Origin: Larus michahellis
Taxonomy: Eukaryota; Chordata; Aves; Charadriiformes; Laridae
Reading direction: 5' to 3'
Length of the DNA: 64,000 nucleotides
NCBI RefSeq assembly: GCF_964199755.1
Contig: NC_133898.1
Location: 131,860,553 to 131,924,552 of the forward strand
Each line of letters begins with the position of its first letter. Position 1 is the first letter of the stretch. The translations under genes were made by a program, and so were the position numbers. Shown here in pieces: positions 11,237 through 22,700 of the stretch. The notes below the pieces were generated by a model. That model had not been told where the DNA came from and ran no database searches. It saw only the letters and a list, made by a program, of their open reading frames with translations.

Positions 11237-11887
11237 GTGTTGGTGGTGCAAAGACAGCGAGAGGCGAGGGTGGGTCGGGTGTTGGGCGCTGCTGTTGTCC
11301 TGCTGCGTGTTCCCCGCCCCGGCCGCGGCGTGTCTGGGCTCCCGCAGACCGCGGTGCCCGCGGTGGGTCGGTGCGAGCCGGGGGAAGGGAAGGGCCTTGA
11401 CCCGGCGCCGTCTCCCCCCGTCCCGCTGTCGGGGGCAGCAGCGCCCCGGGGAGCTCGGGGGTCTCTGGGTTTATCATCTCCGCACCCGGAGTAAATTCTT
11501 GGACACAAATCCCCCTTCCCCCCCCGGCCCGCAGCAGCTCTTCCGTCCCCTGAATGGGGGTTCCTGAGGGTCTGGCCCAGGGACATCCCCCCCCCGGGGC
11601 CTCTGTCACCCCGCGCTGCTGCGCTGCCCCCTCCCCGTCCCGGGGCACAGCGCCCCCCCCGCCCCCTCGCCAGGCCAGAGACGGGCGGGACCAGGTTTTA
11701 CCACACGAGTTTATTTTAAATAAAACGTTAACACAGATGCAGGCTGTTGCAACCGGAGTGAGGGACCAGACAAGCGATGCGACAGGGGGACGATGGCCGG
11801 GGCCGGCGCTGCGTGTGCTGCCGCCAGACCCGGCCGGCCCCGGGGGCTCCTCGGTGGCCACGGGCGAGGGGAGGGGTCCGCAGCGGG

Positions 11888-12670
11888 GACCGGGTCGTCA
11901 CCGAGAGGAGACGCCGAGAGCCCGGCGCTGGGCAGGAGCGGGGCGTGCACATCCCCCGGGGGGAGGGACGCTGCGAGGGGCGCAGGACAAGCGGGGTGTA
12001 AAACCTCAGGGGTGAGGGGTGACCCCCGAGGGGTCAGTGACCCCCGGAGACGGCAGGGAGGCAGCGAGTGACACACGCTCCCGTTCCCGGTACGGGGCCC
12101 GGGCTCCCCGCAGCCCTGGTGCCGAGATGGAGCTGCCGGCTGGGGAGAGCCGGGGGCCGGGCAGGATTTCTGTGCTTCCAGGCACTGCGGGTCAGGGCCC
12201 TGTGGCACCTCCTGGGGGGATCTTTAATTCCCTGGACGGGGGGGGTCGGTGGTGCCTCTTCAGGGAGACGGGAGGGAACAGACGGGGCACGGCAGAAACT
12301 CCCCTCTGTGGCAGCGGGACCCACCCCGGCCGGGGCTGCACCCGAAAGGTTGGTGCCTCCTGACACGAGGTGCGTCCGAGGGGACCGGGACCCTTCTGCC
12401 CGCGGGCACCACTGGGCCTCGGTGGGACGACGTCCCCGTGGGTGTTCCTGTGCCACGGGCTGTACGGCAAAAGCGCGGCTGACAAACAGCCAGATGTGCT
12501 CAACGCCAAACCTGCGGGCTTGGCCCAGGGAGTAGCCAGGGGCCCGCAGTGACCTTGGGGCATCCTCTTTGAACACACAATACCGGCGCCCAGAAGAAAG
12601 TGTCTACGTGTCTGCTGGAATCGTCGCTCAGATCTCTGACATCAGACTCTCCCGAGCCTGAACCGCGGAT
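11888..12670. other. Intergenic, nothing recognised
   Basis: GC-rich DNA beyond the duplicated arm. Open frames on both strands lack domains and splice context. A local self-complementary patch (gggtgac...gtgacccc, about 12010-12050) is the only structure noticed. Confidence 0.45.
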
Positions 12671-12672
12671 GA

Positions 12673-12790
12673 AGTCACAGGGTGGTTTGGGTTGGAAGGG
12701 ACCTTAAAGATCATGCAGTTCCAAGCCCCTGCCCCGGGCAGGGACACCTCCCGCTAGAGCAGGTAACCCACCCGTCGCGTGACGTACCTG
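12673..12790 (-). mobile_element. Short CR1 3'-end fragment, minus orientation
   Basis: The plus strand reads 'ggtttgggttggaagggaccttaaagatcat', the exact antisense of a CR1 3' terminus, followed by about 80 bp of antisense CR1 body ('gggcagggacacctcccgctagagcagg'). Confidence 0.8.
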
Positions 12791-13107
12791 GCAAGGAAAG
12801 GTCGAGAATCCCCAGCCCCAGCTCCGTGATGGCGCTCGCCCGGTTTGAGCGGGTCTGTGCCTGGTGAGAGAGCGCGGAGGGACGGCCGTCACCCCGCCAG
12901 CGGCACCATCCTCCGTGTCAGCGACTGGCGCGATCGGTGAGTGCAGTCAGGCTTCCAGAGGGGAGGAATTTGTCACATCATTGTCCGAACAGGACAGAAA
13001 TTCACACCCAGGCTGCGGCCGGGCGGCCACAGGGAGCGAGTGATGTCCGGAGACACTGAGACGGCCACGTACTCCAGTGCCCTTGTTCTGCTCTTTCACC
13101 AGAGAAC

Positions 13108-13271
13108 CAGGGGAGAGCGCGAACGCAGTCCCCCACTACCACAAATTATGCAGTCGAGTTTCCCGCATTTGGGGAAATCGCAGGGGTCAGCACACCCGGA
13201 GTGCAGGGGATGAGCCTCGCCCTGGGAAAACCACCTGCCTGATCATGGTGTCTCCCCTGCCAGGTAAGTAT
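13108..13271 (-). ncRNA. RNU1: U1 snRNA gene, copy 4
   Basis: 164 nt, identical to the other copies, with its 5' end at 13271. Only the upstream 240 bp (13272-13510) are shared with the other loci. The downstream flank is unrelated, although a 3'-box-like GGTGAAAGAGCAGAA is present at about 13085-13100. It is head-to-head with TMEM214, whose ATG is 488 bp from the U1 start. Confidence 0.95.
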
Positions 13272-13481
13272 GACTCCACCTCCCACACAACACCCCCCGC
13301 ACCACGCCGCACGCACACACACCGCACGACGACAACCCCCGCGACACCCCGTGCCCCCCGAAACCACGCCGCGTCCCGCGCCCCCAACCTCGGCCCGGGC
13401 CTCACCCGCGCAGCGCCCGCCTTCCCCCGCGGACGGCGGCGGCGCGGCGGGAACGGCTCCCGTCGTGCATGGCGGCGGCAT

Positions 13482-13492
13482 CTCATCTGCAT
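13482..13492 (-). promoter_or_regulatory. U1 copy 4 distal sequence element (octamer-like)
   Basis: ATGCAGATGAG on the minus strand, 221 bp from the U1 start. The adjacent SPH-like site differs by two bases from the other three copies (GCACGACGGGAG instead of GCATGACGGGAG and a shifted ATG). Confidence 0.6.
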
Positions 13493-13499
13493 GGACACG

Positions 13500-13758
13500 C
13501 CTCCTTTCAGCAAGACCCCGCCCCTGCCGGTCCGGAGCGGTGCAGCGCGGGGCGGGGCCTCTCCGTGGGCGGGGCAATCCCGGGTGGAGGGCGGAGCGCG
13601 TTGGCCCCGCCTCCGGGGCGGCGACGTGGCAGCAGCCGCGTGGGGCCCCGTGTGCGCGGCGGCAGCCAATCGGCGGGGGCGGCGGGCGCACGCGCCCGGC
13701 CCCGCCCCGCCCCGCCCCGCCCGGCGCCGCCGCTCCCGCTCCCCTGGTGTCGGCGGCG
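13500..13758 (+). promoter_or_regulatory. TMEM214 CpG-island promoter
   Basis: CCAAT box at 13666-13670, GGGGCGG-type GC boxes and a run of CCCCGCC repeats (about 13702-13725), no TATA box. It lies between the divergent U1 copy 4 and the TMEM214 ATG, so it may act bidirectionally. Confidence 0.6.
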
Positions 13759-16700
13759 ATGGCGGCGGCGGGCCCGGCCCCGGGCGGGCGCTGGGAGGTG
13801 GTGCGCAAGGGACGGCGGCCCGCGGGTGGCACCACCGGCAGCCGCCGCGCCCTGGGCGAGGCTAACGCCGCCCGTGCCCTGCCCCTGGCCGGTGAGTGCG
13901 GCGGGGCTGGGGTGTCCCGGTGGGGCGGGGGGTGCTCCGGGAGGGCCTGCTCCGGTGGGGCGGCAGGGGTCAGCCCCGTGCGCGGCCGGGGGGGTGCCGG
14001 TCCCTTGGTAGCGGAGGTGGCCGGGCCCGTGGGGAGCGTTACTGGGCCCACCGGGAGGGTGCCGGGCGCACCGGGGGGATGCCAGCCCCTGAGGGTGCCG
14101 GTCCCGTTGAGGGGGGGTGGTGTACCGATCCCGTGGTGGGTATCACCGGTCACGTTGTGGGGGTGCTGGGCCCACGGGAGGGGTGTCGGGCCCACCGGGT
14201 TGGTGCCGGTCCCGTTGCGAGGGTGTGGGGCCCACCGCGGGGGTGCGGGCCCCACCGGGGTACCCACCCCACGGGAGCGGTGAGGCCGTGGGCCATTGTC
14301 CCCGCAGAGCCCCGGGGCCAGCACAGCAGTGCCGGGGGCTCCCCCCTGGGGGGGCCTGACCCCCCTCCTCCTACAGGGGCTCGGTCCCGGTTTGCCCATG
14401 GCGCCCCGTGCCCGTCCCCCCGGGTCGGTGCTCTGAGCCCCCTCCGCCTTCCCCCAGCCCCCATCGCTACCTCCGACACCATCTTCGAGCTGGGCTTCGA
14501 GCGGGCACTGAAGAAGCAGAACAAGGAGCAGGTGCCCCCCGCCCCGGCCCCCCCGGAGCAGCCGCACCGCAGGCAGCACGCCACCAAGAGCACCAAGAAG
14601 CCACCGGCCAATGCCACCAAGCCGGGCAAATGCCGCTCGCTGGAGGAAGCCCTGAGAGCCGTGAGTGTGCCTGGCCGAGAGCCCCGGGGCTTGTTGCCCA
14701 CTGCTGGCTGCGGGTGGCCCAGGGTGGGAGTGGAGCCAATAGTGGCCGGTGCTGCCCCTGCCCAAAGCCGTTCTCCCGCTGCCGGCAGGACTCGGGGCGG
14801 CGGGAGGTGGCCGGGAGGGAATTTCTGGTTTCTTCCTTCGCCCGCTCCCCGTCTGGGAGGAATCCTGAGAACGCGTTGCTGTTGGAACCTCCTCCCTGTT
14901 GTACCGGCCGAGGTCCTGGGGGGCCGTCCCCGCAGCTCCCCCTCCCTTGCTTCACGTGGGTCTGTAGAACTCGTTTGTCCTCCTCCCGCCCGTTCTGCTG
15001 CCTGAGCACCGGCGGGTTTTTAGGAAGGAACCCCAAGTTAGCTCTGTTGAGGCAGCGGCTGCGTGGTGGCGCTCCCCCATCGCCCCCCCAGCTCCCCGCC
15101 TTCACCCCATGTCGCCTCTGCCCAGAGCCCCTCCATCCCCTGCGCAGTGCCGGGGGTTTCCTCCGCTCTGCTGGGCACAAGCACTTCTCCACACCCCGCC
15201 GCTGCGCAGGGACAGCTCAGAGCAGAATTACGTGATGTTTCTGTGTGTGTCGGGGCAGATGTTCCCCAGGGAGAGCGGCCGGGGGCTGACGTGTGGCCGC
15301 CCTGTGAGCTCTGCACGGCTCCGCAGCGGCAAATGCCGATGTGCGACTCCTGCTCCATCAGCTTCACTGACAGCGTCCTTTAGCTTTTTGATGTAGTGGC
15401 AGCTATTTTTTTTTTTTCTTTTTTTTTTTTTCTTATTCCCCTTTGCAAAATGGTGGCTGAAGTAAACGTGCCACAGAAGGTGCCCGGCTCTGATTTGATA
15501 CCGTGCTGTGGCTGAAATCAGTGCGTACAGAAACGTTAGACCCTGCAAAACTTTGCGCAGCCTCCTGAGGCCCCTGAACTCCCTGAAGCGACGAGGGTGC
15601 CTCTCCCTGCGAGCTGGCAGGTGTAAAAGCAGGCAATAAGCGTGTTTTGCGACAGGTAGCGCGGGAGGAGGAAGGTGAGGGGACGTGAGCTGCTGTCCGT
15701 GCTCACGGTGTGTTGGTTGCGGGTCATTAATCGTGTGGGGCTTGATGATCCTGGCTCTCTTCTCCTTGGGAGGCTGGGTGCGGCGTGACCTGATGGTGCG
15801 GATAACGCCAGGCTGATCCTCTCCAAGCTGCTGCCCCGAGCGAGCCGCTGGCAATGCTGACGCCGACATCCTCCTCGGCAGTCTTGCGCAGTGCCGGCTG
15901 GTCCCGGGCGATGCTCGCCGTGGGGCACGCGGGAGCTTGGAGCGGCAGAGCCGGTGGGAAGCTGAGGAGTGGGGCGAGGAAAACCCCCCCAGGAGGGAGA
16001 AGCGCCCGTCCCCGCGGCCATGCCGGCGCAGCCCGTCCTTCCCTCCCCGCTGGCCCCAGGGCTCCTGCGGCGCCCTCGGGGGGTTTGTTGCGTACCAGTC
16101 TTCGCGAATCTGCAGAAAACGTGTTTCCGCTACAAAACTAAATGCCGCTTCCAGGCCAGTGCTCCCGTAGGTGGTGGGCTGGGGGCGTTCCGTGTGAGAA
16201 GGGCAGCCTTCTGGGGATGGAGGTGGGGAGTGTTCTCCCCCCCCGGCCCAGCAGCCCTGTAGGAGCTGAGTTTAACTTTCTTCTTTCTGTGCTTTTTGAC
16301 CGGATCTGCGCATCCTGGGCTGAACTGGTCTGTCTGTCGCTTCCAGCTCGACCTGGCGGATCTGCAGAAGGAGCTGGATAAAAGCATGAGCGTGTTCCCC
16401 GAGAACCCCTCCGTCTGGGTGAAGGACCTGGCCGGCTACCTCAACTACAAGCTGCAGGCCCCCCGCAGCGACCCCACGCTCAGCCAGCACGCCCACGGTC
16501 AGTGCCCTGCAACCAGGGGGGGCTCCGGGGTGTCCCCTCTGCGTCGTGGAGCTGGGGGGCCGGCGATTCCCTGTGGCCTGGGGGTGGGGGGGTGACGGGG
16601 TAGCCGGGCACAGGGAGCGGTGCGGGATGGCACCCGGGAAGGAGCAGCCTCTGGCCGCCCCCCGCCCCTCCCAGGCAACGTTATGGAGCCGTTTAGGGTG

Positions 16701-19700
16701 GAAAAGAGCCGTAAGATCATGGAGTCAGGCCGTCTCTGCCCCAGCGGGAGGCTGGAAGGCGTTCAGAGCTGCGTGCTTTGCCAGGCTTATTTTGCACAGG
16801 TTTGGGAGTACAGGTTAAAGGACGGCTGGCTAAAGATGCGGTTTTTAGAAACGTCGGAGCAGACAGGACCAAACCAGTCACAGATGGGAAAGTGGGGCGG
16901 GGGGGGGAAATCTCCTGTTTTCACCTGAGACAAATCAGGTCGAGCCTGTCCCACAGTCCGGGCTCGTTCCCCGCAAACTGAGGTGTTTGGGTGTTTCTTT
17001 GCTTTTCTCCCCCTCCAAAGTCTTTTTTTCCTGTGCCAAAACTGTCTCAGGAAGCTTGGTAATGGAAAAGGCACAAGACTGGTTTTTATTCAACAAATAA
17101 AACTGGCATTATTTACTTGATTTTGGGTATCGCTACGGTTGACTTCCTTGGACTATAAGGCAGTAATATTGTCCACGCAGTTGGCAAATTAGAGACTTTC
17201 CGCGGTCACCCCTTTTCCATAAGGACGCGTGACCTGTGCCTACTGCTGGGCAATTCAGGAAAGCGCTCGCAGGTTTCCCCACTCGTCTTGAAAGAGAGAT
17301 TCTGTCTGGATTTTCCTTTTCTGCAGGATCTGTTGGTCTACGCTTGCTTTGAGCACTTGTGGCGGGGGGGTGGCGGCGGGTGAAAGAGCAGAATATCTCC
17401 TCAAAAGCTGCGTATGTCGCGCAGCATCGACGTTAATCAGAAAGCAGCCCTTTATTGCTGAGTTAGATGGGTCCAACGTAGAACAACTGAGAAAGAAGTC
17501 GCTGGCTGAGGGTGTGGTGTGTGAGGACAAGGTGCCTGAAAGTCTCCCAAAGGGACGCTCAAACTCTTCCTCCCGTGTGCTGCTCCAGACTACCCGTACT
17601 GCCTGGTGAGCAAGGAGCTGAGGAGCATCATCCGGGCCCTGCTGGGAAGGTCCTCCAGCGTGCTGGAGCTCTTCTTCGACCACTGCGTTTATACCATGCT
17701 GCAGGAGCTGGACAAGACCCCAGGTGAGACGCGGCGGGTGCGGGGTTGGGGCACCGACATGCCGTTGCGCTGTGCCTGGGCCAGGGCTGTCTCACCGCGG
17801 GGATGCTGCTGCCGTTTTAGGAGCTCTCCTGAGCTCCTCTGCCGAGAGGGTGACAGGGAAAACTCCTTCTGTGCATCTCGTGTGCCATGAGGGGCTGTTC
17901 CTGCCCCGCGGCTCGTCGGCGTGGTGCTGCCGAGGGCTTGGGGCTGGAGGAGCCGGGGCAGGCGACGGTACGAGCCCGGCACGGTGCTGCAGACCGAAGG
18001 GTACGTGGTGGAAAACGCCCTTCTGAGGGGCACGCTGTGGCGTGCGGCGCGTTAAAAGGACTGTAGTTCCGATATTTGTCCGTCAGAGTCCCAGGACTTT
18101 CACCGATTTACTATTGGAGTCCCAGCAAAGGACTTTCACTGAGTCGGATTCACAAATAACCACAATTAGTCTAGCAAAAATAGTAACAGTTCCGATATTG
18201 GTTTGTCAGAGTCCCGCCAAAGGACTCTAACTGAATCAGATTCACAAATAATCGAAATCACATTTTATTGAGAGCGACAGAAACAGACTTGAGATTGCCG
18301 TTGATAAATTCACTAACTACAATAGCGCTAATTAATTAAGGCTGGCAAAACCAACGGTAGTGCGACAGCCGGGGGTGCCGTTCCCCAGAGGGTGAAGGCG
18401 CGGCGCTGGCCCGGCACGGCGTCCCTGCCTGGGCGGAGGGAGAGAGCGCGGCCCCTCGGCTGCTCCCTCGGGTATCAAGTCCCTTCTCTCCCAATTTAAC
18501 AGTCATTTTCTCCATCCTTTTATCCCCAAAATTACGCGGTTTCCCTCCCCTAGGTGACACGTAGTATGATTTGGGTGGAGAGACGAGTGCTGTAGCCGGG
18601 TATGTTTAGCGTGAGCTCTAAAACCTTCGTTAGCATATGCAGGGTGTCAGCTTTAACGTGCATCTCACGGGGATGAGGCACAGGTGAGTTATCGGGCACG
18701 GTTGCCTCTGGAGGTGAAAGCCGGTTAGTTGCCGTGCTGTGGCGGGGGTGTGCCCTGCCGGGGGGGTCCCCTCCTGTCCTGTTTGTGCCCCCAGCACCGG
18801 GCACGCGGTGCTGGAGGGGTCTTTGGGCGGCCAGAAGCAGCGTCCTGAACCACGGCGATGGCTTTCAGCCGCCTGTCAGGCACAAACCTGAAATTCCCCT
18901 TTCCGTACCACGCTGTCAGACGTCTCCTGCCCCACGCGGGGTGTTTGTTTCCATCACAAAACCCCCAAAACTGATCAAAACGACGGAGGGGAGCAGCACG
19001 GAATAGTCGTTAGGCAGCTCGAGGTGCTGCTTTGCTGTGGGGGTTACCTTCGTGTGTAATTCGGGAGGACGCGGGGCTGCCGCAGGGTCGGGGCTGCCAC
19101 AGGGAGGCCCGAGGGGCATCGTGGGCTAGTGTGACCAGTGCGTCTGGCATGAAAGATGGGTGCGCCCCGGGAGACAGTCGTGGTGGCAGCGGGACCGTGC
19201 CGGAGAGCAGGACCAGCCGGCAGGGTATCCAGACCTTCTTGGGGGGCTACCAGCCCCTGCTGAGGGGGCAACCAGCCCCTGCCGTGGCCACGCCGCCCAT
19301 CCCGGGGGCCAGCAGAGCTGGAGGGGGTCACTGGATGGCACCTGAGAGCCATGGGGGTCCCCTGAACCCCCCTCCTCATTTGAACCTGAACAAGGGGGAA
19401 TGGAGCCCTGGGAAGCTCCCAGACGCGGGGCCGTGCCTGCCGCTGCGGTGGCAGAGCTGGGCCGGGGGGGCTTTGGGAAGCTGCCGGTGGGGGTTTCCGA
19501 GGGCCTGTGGGGTCCGTCCCGCTCCTGCAGGTGGGGGGTGGCCAAGGAGGGGGTGGGACCCACGGCACCGTGGTGGGGCTCCTGTGGGGGGTTCGTTATC
19601 GGGTGAGCGGGGCGGGGGGTCGTCACCCTCTGCCTTCTGGGGGTGTCGCGGGGGGAGGGGGCGATCGGAGCGTGCCGTGGCTGAGGGGGCCCCTCTGTGC

Positions 19701-22700
19701 TGTGTTCCAGGGGAGTCTCTGCACGGGTACAGGATCTGCATCCAGGCGGTGCTCCTGGACAGGCCCAAAATCGCCACCATGAACCTGGGCAAGGTGAGCT
19801 GCTCCCGAGGGTGAACCGGCGCTGCTGCTGCTGCTGCTCCCCCCGCCCCGAGGGTCCCCCGGAGCGGCCATTCCTGTTCACTGGAATTCCTGTGGGAGCT
19901 GCCGGTGTTGCCCCATGCACGGAGCCCTTGTGCCTCCCCATGCTCGCGGTGCAGAGGGACCAGTATCCCCAGTACCTCCCCTGCTCCCCACGTGCGCTGG
20001 AGCCGCTGTAAGCGCTGATGTCCCGCCATGTCTTCTCTCTAAAGACCTTGTCCGAGGCTCGTGCTGCCTCTCGGCTGCCCTCGGAGGGAGCGGGACGCGT
20101 TCCCCTTGTCTGGGGCAGGAACGAGGGTTTTGGGGTCCGTCCCCTGCGAAGCAAATGGCCGAGTGGGTGATGGCCGTGGCTCGGCTGCCCCCCGGCACCG
20201 CGCGGTGCTGGCAGCTCCGCTCCCCCGGGGCTGGGGTCTGGGGCTCCAGGCCTCGCCTGGCGTGAGGCTCGTCTCAATTAACGCGTCTCCTCTTCCCCCC
20301 AGTACCTGGAGGTGCTGCGCTCCCACCAGAACAGGCCAGCGAAATGCCTGACCGTCCTCTGGGCGCTGGGACAGGCCGGATTCACGGACCTCCACGAGGG
20401 CCTGAAAGGTGAGAGCTGGGACAGGCGGACGGCCCCCGGTCCTGCCCATGGGGGTCTCTCGGCTCCCAGCGGTGTCTCTGCTGGGGCGCGGGGTCTGCTT
20501 CAAAACACCCCGTCCCGCTGCTGAAACGCCGGAGGGGGGCTGCAGTGCCGGGGGGGTCCTGGGGGCAAACGGCTCTAGGGGACGCCTGGGGACACCCCAG
20601 CGAGGGCACACCAGGCCCATCAGATACCTGTTTGGGAGCAGAACCACAGAATCGTTCAGGTTGGAAAAGACCCTTGAGACCAAGGCTCAGAAGGCCACCA
20701 GCATCCTGGCCTGTGTCAGCACCAGCGTGGCCAGCAGGAGTGGGGCAGTGACCGTCCCCCTGGACTGGGCACTGGGGAGGCCCCACCTCGAGGGCTGTGT
20801 CCAGGTTTGGGCCCCTCACGCCAAGAAAGACCTTGAGGGGCTGGAGCGTGTCCAGAGAAGGGCAACGGAGCTGGTGAGGGGTCTGGAGCACAAGTCTGGT
20901 GAGGAGCGGCTGAGGGAGCTGGGGGTGTTCAGCCTGGAGAAGAGGGGGCTGAGGGGAGACCTTCTGGCTCTCTGCAGCTCCCTGAAAGGAGGGGGTAGCC
21001 AGGGGGGGTCGGGCTCTTCTCCCAAGGAACAGGCCATGGCACAAGAGGAAACGGCCTCAAGTTGCGCCAGGGGAGGTTTAGGATGGATATTGGGAACAAT
21101 TTCCTCCTGGAAAGGGTTGTGAAGCATTGGAAGAGGCTGCCCAGGGCAGTGGTGGAGTCGCCATCCCTGGAGGGATTGAAAAGCCGGGCAGACGTGGTGC
21201 TGAGGGCCATGGGGTAGTGTCAGAGTTGGGTCGATGGTTGGACTCAATGATCTGAAACGTCCCTTCTAACCCAGGGGATTCTATGGTTCTATGATCACTG
21301 AGTCCGGCCACGTGGTGCCCTCACCTCGGTGTCGGGGCTCGCCGCGGGGCGTGATGCCACCGGCTGCTCCTGACCGGTCGTTACGCCTCGTGCGTGCCTC
21401 CGTTCCTCAGCAACAGACGTTAAAGGTGGGTCACCACCGCAGGAGGGGAGTCACCGGTGCTGAAATGTTTATTGAGGCACCAGCACGAGGTGTTCGGGGT
21501 GGTGACACGGTGGAGCTGCGTGAAGCGGTTAATTATTTTCGGGGAAGCTGGAGATGTTGCAAGAAGCACGTTCCGTACAGCAGGGTGAGCTCAGGCCTCC
21601 TGGCGGCCCCTCCGCAGGGACAGAAACTGCCCTTTCGGCATCACCTTCCCCCGGCTGGGACAGGGAAATCGCTGGATGCCAGCAGGAATTGTCCTGCCTG
21701 GAAAGAGAGGGAGCATGGCGCCCTGCCGTCCCTCTGACAGCAGAGCCCTGCGGCCCTTCCCGAGGGATCTCGCCATCTGCCGGGCGATTTGAGTGGGGAA
21801 AAGGAGCGATGGAGCGCTCGTGATGGTGGAAGCAGCGTGTGGCAGGGCTGGAGAGCCCTCGGTGTCCCCTGGGACGTGGGGGCACGGCCGCAGCCCCCCT
21901 GCTCCCCGCTCTGACCCCCGACTCTCTCCGCAGTGTGGCTCGGCGTCATGCTCCCGGTGCTCGGCATCAAGGCGCTCTCCCCGTACGCCGTTGCCTACCT
22001 GGACCGTCTGCTGATGTGAGTTCCGTTATCGGGGTGTCTTCGTTAAGAGGAGCGAACGCTGGGTGCGGGGTGTGGGTGGGAGGGTGCCCGGCAGCGGGTG
22101 TGCGGGCCCCGCAGAGCCTGCAGCGGTGGCTGTGCCCTGCAGGTCGGGCTGTCCCCGGTCTCTGCTGGCTGCCTGTTGTGTCCGGTGTCTCGACAGCAGT
22201 CGTGGCACCTCCTGGCCGCCTCTGCTGCCTCCGTGGCCGCTGGTTCCACTGCGGCTCTATGGAAACGCTGGGTTTCTGCACAGGTTTCCTCTCCTCCACT
22301 GCTGGTGCCTTTCCTAAAATGGGGCAGGGGGGTGGTGGAGGGGGGCAGAGCCCTTCCCGCTCGTCCCAGTGGCCTCCCCACGGCTGATGAGCAGCTGAGC
22401 TGCCCATGGCTCCGGCTGCTGGCGGGACGGGGTGCTCTGGTGCCGCGGCAGCGCCGGTGCAGCCCTGTGGGCACCCTGTGCAGGGACAGGCATCCCCAGT
22501 GCCGACGTGCCCCATCTCCTGCCCCCGGCGTGTCTGGGAGAGCGTGGTGGTGCCCGTGCCTGGAGGGACGGGGCTCCGAGGAGCAGGGCCGCCGTTGCTG
22601 CTGGCTGCTGCGGTGCACAGGCACAGTGGGGCTCCTGGCTGCGGCGAGAGGCGCTGGCAGCGTCCTCCATCATGGGCAGGCGAATTTGTCCCTGCGAGGA

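Larger units (their letters stand above)
10843..11887 (-). repeat. Right arm of the U1/MAPRE3-3'UTR inverted duplication
   Basis: This is the inverted counterpart of 3541-4575. It carries U1 copy 3, its flank and, from about 11700 to 11887, a minus-strand copy of the last ~180 bp of the MAPRE3 3' UTR with its poly(A) hexamer. No MAPRE3 coding exon is included. Confidence 0.9.

Noticed and set aside
13146-14765. 539-codon minus-strand open frame over U1 copy 4 and TMEM214 exons 1-2
   Set aside because: Antisense to two established genes in a CpG island; no domain or codon signal.
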